Positions 1 through 8,675 of a stretch of 64,000 bases of DNA are shown one piece after another. The stretch spans positions 1 to 64,000 of the forward strand of contig JAJPJC010000122.1 in the NCBI GenBank assembly GCA_021324445.1, written 5' to 3'. The DNA is from Isosphaeraceae bacterium (GTDB lineage Bacteria; Planctomycetota; Planctomycetia; Isosphaerales; Isosphaeraceae). The translations under genes were made by a program, and so were the position numbers. How positions within the stretch are numbered: the first letter of the stretch is position 1; each line of letters opens with the position of its first letter. Under the pieces are notes generated by a model. The model was given only the letters and a program-made list of their open reading frames with translations, was not told where the DNA came from and searched no databases.

Positions 1-1
1 C

Positions 2-18
2 CATGGGAACCGTCTCCT
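2..18 (-). promoter_or_regulatory. RBS and start codon of a gene leaving the left edge
   Basis: On the minus strand AGGAGA (18 to 13) precedes an ATG (4 to 2) by eight bases, a normal Shine-Dalgarno arrangement. Only one codon lies inside the window, so no product can be named. If the gene is real, the gene-free DNA to its right, including the paired palindromes at 371-401, would be its upstream region. Confidence 0.3.
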
Positions 19-798
19 GAAATGGGGATCACACTCGCGCAGACCCGACGCCGCGGCCCTGGTCGGATCGAGCCTCGATGGCGCGAGGCCCGCCGGGATC
101 GGGACACACACGTCTCCCGGAGATTGCACGGCCCGATCCCTCCCGAAGGGAATCCGAAATCCGCGGTGATTCCTGACCCGCCGGCGCTCCCGCCCTGGAA
201 TTCGCCAGAGCCCATGGCCTGGATCATATTATGAATCTTATCCAAATTCTCTGCCGTTTCTCGACTTGCCGCACGCGGGCCCGCCAGGATGTCTCGGTCG
301 CAAGTCGCCAATTCTAAGCGATTTGCGTCGATTCCTTCGTCGAGTTCATAACATGCTCCAGGCCGTCGACGACAATTGTAAAACAATGTCTGACAATTGT
401 CAATGGTCCTGCTGTCCTGCCAGGTCGGAGCGAGTGGGTTATCGAACTTCCTGCGGCGCGCCGTTCGGGCGCACTGGTGACGTCGAGCCGATGGGCGAGA
501 TGCCCAGTCGGCCGCGTTCAGGCGCTCCGAGTCGAGGCCGGCGCGACGGTCCGGGCGGCCTGGAAAAGAGAGGCCCTCCGAACGCGACATCGTCAGGAGG
601 GCCTGCTGGCTGGACGGTCTGGAATCTCATGACACCGCGGGGCGGCGATTGGGTCTGGCCGGGCAGGAAAAAACGGAAGACCAAGGCGGCGCAACGCTCA
701 TGCATGCCCGCGTCTGCTGCGAGTCGCCCATCCACGCCAGCCCAGTGACGAAGGCTTGCCAACCCCGGTGCGGCCAAGTTCGAGCGGCAGAAGACCGG
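19..798. other. Gene-free stretch
   Basis: I find no credible coding sequence here. Open frames on both strands are arginine- and proline-rich, as expected from GC-rich non-coding DNA. Bases 225-260 are AT-richer than their surroundings and could hold a promoter. The clear sequence signal is the pair of ACAATTGT palindromes at 371-401, listed separately. Confidence 0.5.
371..401. promoter_or_regulatory. Paired palindromic operator-like sites
   Basis: Two copies of the 8-bp palindrome ACAATTGT lie at 372-379 and 393-400, each preceded by G. The right copy extends to TGACAATTGTCA. Their centres are 21 bp apart, close to two helical turns, which would put two dimeric repressors on the same DNA face. 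Winged-helix repressors such as MarR-type proteins use sites of this shape; that link is an inference. No regulator gene is visible nearby, and the candidate target is the gene that leaves the window at position 4. Confidence 0.4.
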
Positions 799-924
799 GA
801 CGAGCGTGACCCAGTGTTTTTGGCGAATTTCGTGCCGTAAGTCCAAGCGCCATAAGGCTGTGACGAGCGTGACCCGGTGTTTTTGGCGAATTTCGTGCCG
901 TAAGTCCAAGCGTCATAAGGCTGT
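799..924. repeat. 63-bp tandem repeat, two copies
   Basis: Units 799-861 and 862-924 are nearly identical, differing at only a few bases in the overlapping part. The period of 63 bp is a multiple of three, so several frames stay open through both copies, but this does not make it a gene. A short degenerate tail (GACGTGATGTGACG, from about 922) follows. It sits just upstream of the decayed sigma-factor and WD40 fragments. Confidence 0.85.
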
Positions 925-1116
925 GACGTGATGTGACGTAATGTCGGGGGGTGTTCTCAAATTTGTATAAGACCGCTGCGGCTAGGTGGTGCACGGCGCG
1001 GGAGAAGCATCCGACTGCGAGTGTTCCGAACGAAGGCGAGCCGGTCCGGAGCGCTCCGCCGGGGCGGCGGTCAGTAGCCGGGGGTGAGGAACGCTGTGGA
1101 AATCCGTACCCGAGTT

Positions 1117-1269
1117 CCGACGGCGGAGGTACGCGTCCAGGGGATACCAGTAGTAGCGACAGAGTCCCTCGAGCGGGTCGCGGGCAGCCGGCGGCGCCGG
1201 ATCGCCCGCCAGCAGGACTCGGCTCCATGCAGTCGTCGGGAAGCCCGCCGAGGACGAGTTCGCTTCCAT
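1117..1269 (-). pseudogene. ECF sigma factor, N-terminal fragment
   Basis: The minus strand from 1269 encodes about 51 residues that match the start of planctomycete ECF sigma factors: TTAWSRVLLAG, then LCRYYWYPLDAYLRRR, which is the beginning of the region 2 helix. After RRR the similarity stops and the frame runs into unrelated sequence (GTDFHSVPH and onward). The DNA-binding region 4 is absent, so it cannot work as a sigma factor. The start lies about 50 bp from, and points away from, the headless WD40 gene on the plus strand. The two may be remains of one signalling locus. I infer the sigma identity from the family-typical N-terminus only. Confidence 0.6.
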
Positions 1270-1319
1270 GCCGTGGTTCGCCGTCTCACAGTGACGATTG
1301 GTCCCGAAGCCCTGCCGTG

Positions 1320-3467
1320 GGACCGGGCTGGCTTTACAAGGACCCTGGCGGCGCCGGCACGTATGCGGTGGAAGTCCGGGACACGGCGACCCAGCGGCAG
1401 CTCCAATCCTTTCCCGCCCCGGGCGTGTCCTCCCGCCTGTCTTTCAACCCGGACGGCCGTTTCCTGGCGGCCAGCGGGTCGACCGGGGTCACATTCTGGG
1501 ATTCGACGTCAGGTAAGGTGCTGCGGTCCTGGAACCCGGGAGGCACGGTGACCTTCAGCCCGGACGGCACGGTCTTCGCCTGTGGTTCGGGGAAGTCGGT
1601 GAGGTTCTGGGATGTCGCGACCGGGGCGAAGCTCCGCGAGTTCCCGGCCGACTTGGGCCGGGTGACCTATCGGCCCGACGGTCAAGTCCTCGCCGTCAGC
1701 GGGCCGGATGCCGTGGTGCTGCACCACTTCGACCAGGAGGGTCGTCAGGTCTGCTTCGTGACGGAGACTGGCCGGATTCAGCGGCGCGAGATCGAGAGCG
1801 GGCAGTCCCAGGTGGGGAGTCGCGTTGACCTTACGGGGAAGTACTTGACCCCGGCGGCCCTCGCCGCGTTCTCGGCCGACGCGCACCGGCTGGCGACCGT
1901 CGGCACGGAACCATCGCTGATCAAACACTCGGATGCGGACACGGGCCAGGAGCTGGTGACGCCCAGGGGCCTCGAGACACCCGCCACCTCTCTCGCCTGG
2001 AGCCGTGACGGCAGCCGGGTCGCCGCGGCAGGAGTCACCCGGCAGCACGAGGTCAATCAGCGCACCCGCGACGTGAAGGTCTGGGACGTGGCGACCGGCG
2101 CCGTCGCCTTCACGGGCCGCGCCGGCCCGCGGGCCGACCCAATTCATCCAGGGCCGGGTCGCCCTCGGTCCCGACGGCCGTCGCGTGGCCTTCGACGACT
2201 ACGAGGACGCGGCCGTCGACCCCGCGACGGCGGAGCCCACCGGTCACCCCCGGACCATGGTGAGGGTCTGCGAAGTCCCGGGCGGCCGCGAGCTCTGGAA
2301 CGCGCACCTCGGGCCGTCGGTCCTGTACTGCCTCGGGTTCAGTCGCGACGGTGGGACGCTCGCCCTTGGAGATCGGGGAGGCGACCTGGAGATGCGTGCG
2401 GTCGACGGCGGCTCAAGGCTCTGGCAGACCAAGGTGCCCTCCTCGCCGGTCTTCCGCCTGGCCTTCAGCCCCGATGGTCGCACGCTGGCGGGGGCGGATC
2501 GCTCGATCGTGCGGATGTGGGATCTTGGGGACGGACGCGAGATCTTGATCCTGCGCGGTGCGCCGCCGCGGCCCTTCGACGGCGGCTACAACCCGCAACT
2601 GTCGTGGAGTCCGGACGGCGGCCTCCTGGCGTCGCTCAACTGGGATGGGAGCATCAGCATCTGGAACGGCTCGGAGACCTCGGTCGAGCCGGCCGACCGC
2701 CGGGCCGCGGCCCTCGGCCGGGTTTTCGCCTGGCATCTCGATGAGGCGGAGGCGGCCGTCGCGGGCGACCAGGCCGACGCCGCCTCGTTCCACTTCAACC
2801 TGTTGCGCGGCCGGGAGCCCCCCGATTCCTCGTCCTTGCGCCGGAGGGGCCAACTGGCCATCCAGCTCGGCGATGCGAAAAGTTCTCGAGCGGACTTCGA
2901 TCGCTGGCTTGCCGGCGGCGAACCCGACCAGGGAGGGGCCTGGCCCTGGTGCGCGCGTGCCTACTTGATCGGGGGAGACCGCCCAGCCTTCCGCTGGCTC
3001 TGCACGCGGCTGCTCGACGCCGTCGAGAAGGACCCCCACGATTCGGAGGTCCTCTCCGCCGCTCACACACTCGGGCTGGCGCCGTGCCCGCCTGCCGAGG
3101 CCGACCGCCTGATCCGGCTCGTGAAGCCCGAGCGTCTGTCCAACGTGCGTCATCCCCACCTACTCTCGGCGTCGCCTTGGCTTTGTTCCGCGCGGGGCGA
3201 TGGGAGCGGGCCTTGACAGCGCTGGAGGAATCGATGAAGCCGGATTCCGTAGGAGCCTGGCGCGGCTGGCCCCTGCGGGCGATGATCCATCACCGCCTGG
3301 GACGAGCCGAGGAAGCGCGACACGACCTGGCCGAGGCCCGCGACCGCCTGGAACGCCATCGCGCCGAGGTTCGCAAGTCCGACCGCCCCCTCTTCGATGG
3401 GAACTGGTTCGACTACGAGGTCCTCGACCGGGCAGCCCGTTCCTTGGTCGGGACCGGCCCAGAATAG
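1320..3467 (+). pseudogene. WD40-repeat / TPR-like protein, headless and frameshifted
   Basis: Three reading frames join into one WD40 protein. Frame A (about 1320-2148) has repeats such as FNPDGRFLAASGS and VRFWDVATGAKL. Frame B (about 2149-3160) continues with FSRDGGTLALGDRGG and FSPDGRTLAGADRS, then an alpha-helical region. Frame C (about 3160-3467) carries the last helices, with ALFRAGRWERALTALEES and HRLGRAEEARHDLAEA, typical of the TPR-like tails that follow WD40 domains in planctomycetes. The first break, near 2148, behaves as one inserted base and the second, near 3160, as one lost base. There is no start codon in good context and no N-terminal kinase domain of the kind that often precedes such repeats. 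I read it as a decaying gene; two sequencing errors would explain the frameshifts but not the missing head. Confidence 0.75.
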
Positions 3468-3661
3468 CCGAGGCAGACCCCTTTCCAGACGGCTCGATCA
3501 GACAGGAAACCAGGCTCGGCTCCCTGGCAACGCCTGAATGCCCAGCGCGCGGTCCTTCGGGGTTGCCGAACGAGTGACTCAAGGCCACAATGAGTTCATG
3601 CGGATGCCAACCGGCGATCAAGAATGCGGGATCGTGGGAGGCGTGCCCGGGAGACGGATTC

Positions 3662-3880
3662 ATGCAACACATTGTCGTTGATGACCAGCAGGCCAGGCTC
3701 ATTTCCGAAGCCACCGAAGGTGTCGAGATCCGTGACCCTCGGGGCCGGCATCTCGGGTACGTCGCACCTGGGTTCACCGACGAGGATCTGGCCATCGCCA
3801 AGCAACGGCTGGCCTCCGGCGAACCGCGCTCTACAACCCGGGAAGTTCTCGACCACCTGCGATCCCTGGAGCAGAAATGA
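3662..3880 (+). CDS. Antitoxin-like protein of a type II pair
   Basis: A 72-residue protein starting MQHIVVDDQQARLI. GGGAGA lies seven to eight bases before the ATG at 3662; an upstream in-frame ATG at 3590 has no such site and adds cysteine-rich sequence that looks non-coding. The first half could form a short beta region (VEIRDPRGRHLGYV) and the second half is helical (LAIAKQRLASGEPRSTTREVLDHLRSL), a plausible toxin-binding tail. The stop overlaps the start of the next gene by four bases (ATGA), the usual coupling in toxin-antitoxin pairs. I do not recognise a named antitoxin family; the role is inferred from size and partner. Confidence 0.7.
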   Translation: MQHIVVDDQQARLISEATEGVEIRDPRGRHLGYVAPGFTDEDLAIAKQRLASGEPRSTTREVLDHLRSLEQK

Positions 3881-4131
3881 CCCGGTACACGGTGGTTTGG
3901 ATCGAGAGCGCGCAAAATGAGCCGGCCGAGATTTGGAGGAACGCGCGAAATCGCAACGCGGTGACCGCGGCAGCGCACGTCATCGACGTCGAGCTTTCCC
4001 AGGATGCGGCTGGCAAAGGTGTGGAGATCAGCGAGGGGTTGCGCGCATTCTTCGCGCCCCCGCTGCGAATCCTCTTCTCGGTAGACGAGGGCGACCGCGT
4101 CGTCGAGGTTGCTCGCGTCGGACGCATGTGA
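3877..4131 (+). CDS. RelE/ParE-superfamily toxin-like protein
   Basis: An 84-residue protein, the usual size for RelE/ParE toxins. It opens with YTVVWIESAQNEPAEIWRNA, resembling the first strand and helices of the fold. It ends with GLRAFFAPPLRILFSVDEGDRVVEVARVGR, matching the common pattern of a PLRV strand followed by an acidic turn and a final strand. RelE-type toxins cleave mRNA on the ribosome and ParE-type toxins poison gyrase; which applies cannot be told here. It is translationally coupled to the upstream antitoxin-like gene through a four-base overlap. Confidence 0.75.
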   Translation: MTRYTVVWIESAQNEPAEIWRNARNRNAVTAAAHVIDVELSQDAAGKGVEISEGLRAFFAPPLRILFSVDEGDRVVEVARVGRM

Positions 4132-4252
4132 CGGACCAGGCCGGGGCGATGCTCCTCCAGGTCGCAGAACGCCCCAGCTCGGTGGCCCGTCCCACGACTC
4201 CCTGGAGCCGTGGGGTTAATTGTCATCCGAAGGCTTGGTCCGGCCCTCTCCC

Positions 4253-5038
4253 TTAGCTCGGTTTGAGCCGCTCAGCGACCGCGGTGAAGGAGGCTGCGGC
4301 AGAGCGGCCTGGCGGGGGCCAGACGGTCAGGAAGCCGTGATAGCCGACCTCCTCAAACGCGCCGAGGTATTCTTCCCAGTCGAGCGCACCTGGGGGGAAA
4401 CCGAACCCCCGTGGATTGATTGCGGCGACTCCGGCGGACCCGGTCGCGTCATGGGCATACGCATGGGCCACCCAGCCCGCCAATTCGCGCACCGAGCGGA
4501 CGGGATCGATGCCCGCTTGGAGCCAGCTGGCCGGATCGATGCTCGCGCCCAGGGCGGGTACGTCGAGCGCTTCGAGGAACGATCGCAGGGTCTCTCCGGG
4601 TTCGGCGCCGGTCTCGATCGCCAGGCGCACACCGCGATGATCGGCGCGCCGACCCAGCTCGCGCACCGCAGTGGTGAAGACCTCGCCCCGCACGGCCTCG
4701 TCCTTGGGCGGGACGGCGCCGACGCGCGCCAGCACCAGGGTCGTCCCCAACTCGTAAGCCATCGCGAACGCGGAATCGGCCCGGCGGATCCGCTCGTCGA
4801 GCTGATCCGTGGTGTCGAACGGCCGACGCGTCGGCAGGGACACGGCGATCAGCGACAGTTCGACGGTCCTCAGAATGTGCCGCACCTCGCGCCGGCCGGT
4901 CTCGCCGAGCCGATGGGGCGCCAGGTCGCCAATCGCGTCGAGCACGACGCCCTTGGCGCCCAGCCGCGCCGCTTCATGAATCTGGTCCCGGACCGGCTGG
5001 TCGGGGTTGAGTCGCAGCCCCAAGGGATGGCGGATCAT
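4253..5038 (-). CDS. Sugar phosphate isomerase/epimerase family protein
   Basis: A 261-residue TIM-barrel protein of the xylose-isomerase-like (AP endonuclease 2) superfamily. Visible elements are the N-terminal strand (LGLRLNPDQP), a middle strand with LAIETGAEPGETLRSFLEAL, then VPALGASIDPASWLQAGIDP, which carries the acidic residue expected at the metal site, and the final GYHGFLTVWPPPGR. There is no signal peptide. It is the last gene of the beta-oxidation operon, with its ATG ten bases after the thiolase stop codon. Members of this family isomerise sugars or inositols; nothing here gives the substrate, and its presence beside fatty-acid genes is unexplained. Confidence 0.8.
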   Translation of the reverse strand: MIRHPLGLRLNPDQPVRDQIHEAARLGAKGVVLDAIGDLAPHRLGETGRREVRHILRTVELSLIAVSLPTRRPFDTTDQLDERIRRADSAFAMAYELGTTLVLARVGAVPPKDEAVRGEVFTTAVRELGRRADHRGVRLAIETGAEPGETLRSFLEALDVPALGASIDPASWLQAGIDPVRSVRELAGWVAHAYAHDATGSAGVAAINPRGFGFPPGALDWEEYLGAFEEVGYHGFLTVWPPPGRSAAASFTAVAERLKPS

Positions 5039-5048
5039 TGTGGAGTGC

Positions 5049-6212
5049 CTACCGCGAGCAGCTCTCGAGGATCGTCGCCACTCCCTGGCCTTGCCCCACG
5101 CACAAGGTCGCCAGGCCGAGCCTGGCGCCCTGGTGGCGCATCCGGTGCAACAACGTGGTGGTGATGCGGGCTCCGGTGGCGCCCAGCGGGTGACCGATGG
5201 CGATGGCGCCGCCGCGGGTATTCACCCGTTTCTCGTCGATACCGAGCAGCTGGAGCACGCTCAGGACCTGGACGGCGAAGGCCTCGTTGATCTCGATGCA
5301 CTCGATCTGATCAAGAGTCAAGCCGGCCCGCTTCAGGGCCTTCTGCACCGCGGGCACCGGCCCGATGCCCATCTCCTCGGGGTTGACGCCGGCGACCGCC
5401 ATGGCGCGGACCTTCGCCATCGGCTTCAAGCCCAGCTCCCGGGCTTTCTCCTCCGACATCACCAGCACGGCGGCGGCCCCGACGCTGACCTGCGAGCTGT
5501 TGCCGGCGGTGATGGTCCCGCCGTCGGGTTGGAAGGCCGGCGGCAGCGCGGCGAGGGCCTCGAGCGTCGTCTCGCGCCGGAAACCCTGATCCTGGGTCAG
5601 GAGGACCTTGCGGCCGGCCTCGTCACGGCCCCAGGTCGGGAGGATCTCGTCGCGGAACTCGCCGCGGTCGGTCGCCCCGGCGGCCGACTGATGGCTCCGC
5701 AGCGCGAACTCGTCCTGGCGGGGGCGGGGGATTCGGTATTTCAACGCCAGGTACTCGGCGGTCAGCCCCATGTTCATCACCGCCTCGCTGTGGCGGCGGA
5801 ACAGCTTGGGGCTGGGATTGTAATCCTTGGTCATCGGGATGTGGTCCATGTGCTCGACCCCGCCGGCGATCTGCACGTCCTCGCAGCCGGCGGCCACGCT
5901 CATCGCCGCGTCGTTGATCGCCTGGAGACTCGAGGCGCAGTTGCGGTTGATCGTCACGCCCGCCGTCTCCTTGGGCAGCCCGGCGATCATCGCGGCGATC
6001 CGGGCGACGTCGTAGCCTTGCTCACCCTGCTGCTGCACGCAGCCCCAGCGGACGTCCTCGATCCGGGCCGGGTCGATGCCCGTCCGCTTCACCAGGGCCT
6101 CGATCACGTGCGCCGATAGGTCGTCCGCGCGCACGTCCCGATAGTATCCCTTATCGGCCGACGCCCGCCCGATCGGCGTGCGGACCGCATCAATGATCAC
6201 AGCTTGACTCAT
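5049..6212 (-). CDS. fadA: Acetyl-CoA acyltransferase (thiolase)
   Basis: A 387-residue thiolase. It cleaves 3-ketoacyl-CoA with free CoA to release acetyl-CoA, the last step of beta-oxidation. The nucleophile is Cys92 in NRNCASSLQAI. The general-base region is GGAIAIGHPLGATGAR, with His near 341, and the second cysteine is near 371 in ATLCVGQGQG. I chose the ATG at 6212 (MSQAVIIDAVRTPIGR) because it matches the usual thiolase N-terminus and follows GGAGGAATGACCCC; a longer frame from 6248 starts inside the repeat element. The gene follows fadJ with only the 84-bp heptad element and a short leader between them. The pair probably forms a FadB/FadA-like multienzyme complex. Confidence 0.92.
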   Translation of the reverse strand: MSQAVIIDAVRTPIGRASADKGYYRDVRADDLSAHVIEALVKRTGIDPARIEDVRWGCVQQQGEQGYDVARIAAMIAGLPKETAGVTINRNCASSLQAINDAAMSVAAGCEDVQIAGGVEHMDHIPMTKDYNPSPKLFRRHSEAVMNMGLTAEYLALKYRIPRPRQDEFALRSHQSAAGATDRGEFRDEILPTWGRDEAGRKVLLTQDQGFRRETTLEALAALPPAFQPDGGTITAGNSSQVSVGAAAVLVMSEEKARELGLKPMAKVRAMAVAGVNPEEMGIGPVPAVQKALKRAGLTLDQIECIEINEAFAVQVLSVLQLLGIDEKRVNTRGGAIAIGHPLGATGARITTTLLHRMRHQGARLGLATLCVGQGQGVATILESCSR

Positions 6213-6235
6213 GGGGTCATTCCTCCGGAATTCCA

Positions 6236-6319
6236 GTACGCGGTACACAGTACGTAGTTCGCGGTGAACAGAAGACCGATCTTCCTCTTACGGCGTACTG
6301 TGTCCTGCGGACTCCTTAC
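6236..6319. repeat. GT-heptad inverted-arm element between fadJ and fadA
   Basis: The 84 bp divide exactly into twelve 7-mers. Reading in on the plus strand the left arm units are GTACGCG (6236), GTACACA (6243), GTACGTA (6250), GTTCGCG (6257) and GTGAACA (6264). Reading in on the minus strand from 6319 the right arm units are GTAAGGA, GTCCGCA, GGACACA, GTACGCC and GTAAGAG. The centre is a small perfect hairpin, GAAGA-CCGA-TCTTC (6271-6284). The arms match best when slipped by one heptad (12 of 15 bases for ACACAGTACG and its surroundings). The fadJ stop TAA (6318-6316) is part of the first minus-strand heptad. Confidence 0.8.
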
Positions 6320-8460
6320 TTGGGCCGCGGATAGAACGTCTCGCCGGTCTGCGCCAGTTTGAGCAGGCTCTGGGTCGGCTCGTAGCGTTTGCCGAGCGGC
6401 ACGAATCGCGCCAGCCGATCGACAACGGTGGCAGCTCCGACGGTGTCGCACCAGCGGAGGATTCCGCCGCGGAAGGGTGGGAAGCCGATCCCGAGGATCA
6501 GGCCCATGTCGACATCCCCCGGCTCGCGGACGATCCCTTCCTCCAGGACGCGGGTTGCCTCCAGGAGCATCGGGAAAAAGAGGCGATCGGTGATCTCCGC
6601 CTCGTCCATCGCGCGGTCGCCGGTGCGATGCTTGGCGATGATGGCCGTGACGGCCGGGTTGGGCTCCGGCTTGGCGTGTTTGCCCTTGGAAGTCCAGAAC
6701 CGCAGCGCCGACGCGTGATCCGCGCCGCCGGCCCGGAGCATCTCCTCCAGGATCGGTGAGGTCACGACCCGGTCGGGGTAGGCACCGGCCAGCAGCTTGC
6801 CGGCGTAACAGGCCGTGCCCAGCCCCACCAGGTCGGTGAGGGTGAGCGGGCCCATTGGCATGCCGAACCGCGTCGCCGCCCGATCGATCGCCTCCATCGA
6901 CACCCCTTCCTGCAAGAGCAGGAGGGCCTCGTTCATGTACGGCATCAACACCCGGTTGACCAGGAAGCCGGCGCAGTCCCGGACCACGATCGGCGTCTTG
7001 CGGATCCGCTTGGCCAGCGCCACGATCGTCGCGATGGTCTCATCGCTGGTCTTCTCACCCCGGATGACCTCGACCAGCTCCATGCGATCGACCGGGTTGA
7101 AGAAGTGCATCCCCACGAACCGATCGGGGTGCGGTGCAGCCTGGGCCAGCTTGGTGATCGAGATCGTCGACGTGTTGCTGGCGAGGATGGCGTCGTCGCG
7201 GAGCACGGTGGCGAGCTTCCGGTAGGCCTCGGTCTTGATCGCCGGATTCTCGGTGACCGCCTCGACGACCACGTCGGATTCGGCGAAGATCGCCTCGGTG
7301 GTGGAGGTGCTGAGCAAGGCGAGCATGTTGGCCAGGTCCTGGGGCGTCGCCCGGCCGATCTTGATCCGGCTCATGACGACATCGGAGGCGCGCTGGAGGC
7401 CATCCTTGATCCGGGCATCGTCCACGTCGACCATGGCCGTGCGGATGCCCGAGCGCGCATGGGCCGCGGCGATGCCGGCGCCCATCAGCCCCGCCCCGAG
7501 CACGCCGACCCGATTGACGGCCCGCGGCGTCACGTGCGGGTCGCTCACGCCCGGGTCGCGCGCCAGCCGATTCTTCATGAAGAAGATGGCGATCAGGTTG
7601 CCCAGGATCGGCGAGCCGAACAGCTCGCCCACGGCTCTTTGCTCGGCTTTCAGGCCCTCCTCCAGGGGCAGGTTGCAACCCTCCCGGATCGCCTTCAGCG
7701 CGGTCAGGGGCGCCGGGTACTGCCCCTTGGTTTTGGACTTGATCAGCCCTTCGGCGACCGCGAAGGCGAACATCAGCTCATCCTGGTCCAGCCCGAGCGG
7801 TTGTGCGAGCTGCTGCCGCCGCTCTTTCCACTCGCCACTCTGCTGGAGGTATTCGATCCGACGGGTTCCTTCCTCGACCAGGCGGTCCGCGGGGACGGCG
7901 TCGAACGCCAGACCCAGGGCAACCGCCTTGTCGGCCGAGACGGATTCACCCGTGGTGATCATCTCGATGGCCGGATTCAGGCCGATCAACCGGGGGAGAC
8001 GCTGCGTCCCGCCCCAGCCGGGAATCAGGCCGATCTTGACCTCCGGAAGGCCGACCTGCGTCTGCGGCGTCGCCGCGACCAGGCGGTCGTCCATCGACAG
8101 CGCCAGCTCGGTCCCACCGCCCAGGCAGTTGCCGTCGATCAAGGCCACGGTCGGGAACGGCAGCCGGCTGAGCCGGCTGAACAGGGCGTGGCCGGCGCTG
8201 AGAGCCCCGACCGCCTGCTCTTTCGTGATGGAGGACAGGGCCGCCAGATCGTTGAGATCGGCCCCCGCGATGAACTGTCCTGGTTTGCTGCTGCGCAAGA
8301 GCAGCCCGCGCAGGTCGCTCCGCTGCTCCAGTTGACCGACCAGCCCGGCGAGCTCCCGGAGCACGCCCTGCGACAGCGTGTTCACCTTCTTCTCCGGCAC
8401 GTCGAAGGTGACCAGCGCGATCTTGCCATCGAGCTCGTCCAGTTGGAATGCGTTGGGCAT
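6316..8460 (-). CDS. fadJ: FadJ/FadB-type enoyl-CoA hydratase / 3-hydroxyacyl-CoA dehydrogenase
   Basis: A 714-residue fusion enzyme of the usual length. Residues 1 to about 190 are an enoyl-CoA hydratase (crotonase) domain with the oxyanion region GQFIAGADLNDL and both catalytic glutamates, in GGGTELALSMDDR and GLPEVKIGLIPGWGGTQRLP. A linker leads to a Rossmann domain with VGVLGAGLMGAGIA near residue 320, the dehydrogenase motif MHFFNPVDRMELVEVI with the catalytic His, and two C-terminal dehydrogenase domains. It hydrates trans-2-enoyl-CoA and oxidises L-3-hydroxyacyl-CoA with NAD in the cytoplasm. AGGAGGAGCC precedes the ATG. It is flanked on both sides by inverted-arm elements, yet remains in one strand-consistent operon with acyl-CoA dehydrogenase and thiolase. 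Confidence 0.94.
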   Translation of the reverse strand: MPNAFQLDELDGKIALVTFDVPEKKVNTLSQGVLRELAGLVGQLEQRSDLRGLLLRSSKPGQFIAGADLNDLAALSSITKEQAVGALSAGHALFSRLSRLPFPTVALIDGNCLGGGTELALSMDDRLVAATPQTQVGLPEVKIGLIPGWGGTQRLPRLIGLNPAIEMITTGESVSADKAVALGLAFDAVPADRLVEEGTRRIEYLQQSGEWKERRQQLAQPLGLDQDELMFAFAVAEGLIKSKTKGQYPAPLTALKAIREGCNLPLEEGLKAEQRAVGELFGSPILGNLIAIFFMKNRLARDPGVSDPHVTPRAVNRVGVLGAGLMGAGIAAAHARSGIRTAMVDVDDARIKDGLQRASDVVMSRIKIGRATPQDLANMLALLSTSTTEAIFAESDVVVEAVTENPAIKTEAYRKLATVLRDDAILASNTSTISITKLAQAAPHPDRFVGMHFFNPVDRMELVEVIRGEKTSDETIATIVALAKRIRKTPIVVRDCAGFLVNRVLMPYMNEALLLLQEGVSMEAIDRAATRFGMPMGPLTLTDLVGLGTACYAGKLLAGAYPDRVVTSPILEEMLRAGGADHASALRFWTSKGKHAKPEPNPAVTAIIAKHRTGDRAMDEAEITDRLFFPMLLEATRVLEEGIVREPGDVDMGLILGIGFPPFRGGILRWCDTVGAATVVDRLARFVPLGKRYEPTQSLLKLAQTGETFYPRPK

Positions 8461-8470
8461 GGCTCCTCCT

Positions 8471-8675
8471 GTAGGTCAGGCGTTCCAGCCTGACACGATT
8501 CCGAGTTGAATGGAGATTCACCGCAGAGACCGCGGAGATCACGGAGAGGAAGGCAGCGACAGACGACCAAGAATGGTTGATCGTTCTCGGTCTGGATGTC
8601 TGCGATCTCCGCGGTCTCCGCGGTGAAATCTTCAGGCGGATTCAGCCTGATCTCAGGCTGAAAGCCTGACCTCCG
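8471..8675. repeat. Composite inverted-arm element between acyl-CoA dehydrogenase and fadJ
   Basis: Nearly the whole gap is one long imperfect palindrome. The outer arms are CAGGCG-TTCC-AGCCTG (8475-8494) and CAGGCTGAAAGCCTG (within 8653-8669), with a third copy at 8632-8650. The inner arms are 9-bp repeats of the type ACCGCGGAG, left at 8518-8549 and right at 8604-8626; 22 of 23 bases of the right arm match the left. Even the loop pairs: GACCAAGAA near 8559 against TTCTCGGTC near 8584. It begins next to the fadJ ribosome-binding site and ends at the acyl-CoA dehydrogenase stop. No open frame is supported inside. Confidence 0.85.

Noticed and set aside
439-909. 156-residue minus-strand frame containing two copies of LDLRHEIRQKH
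   Set aside because: The apparent protein repeat is the translation of the 63-bp tandem DNA repeat; the rest is Arg/Pro-rich with no ribosome-binding site.
7105-8493. Long plus-strand open frame opposite fadJ
   Set aside because: Shadow of the conserved fadJ gene; no motif or start signal.
6236-8675. CRISPR-like arrays
   Set aside because: The repeats are 7 or 9 bp long, tandem without spacers, and arranged as inverted arms; there are no cas genes.
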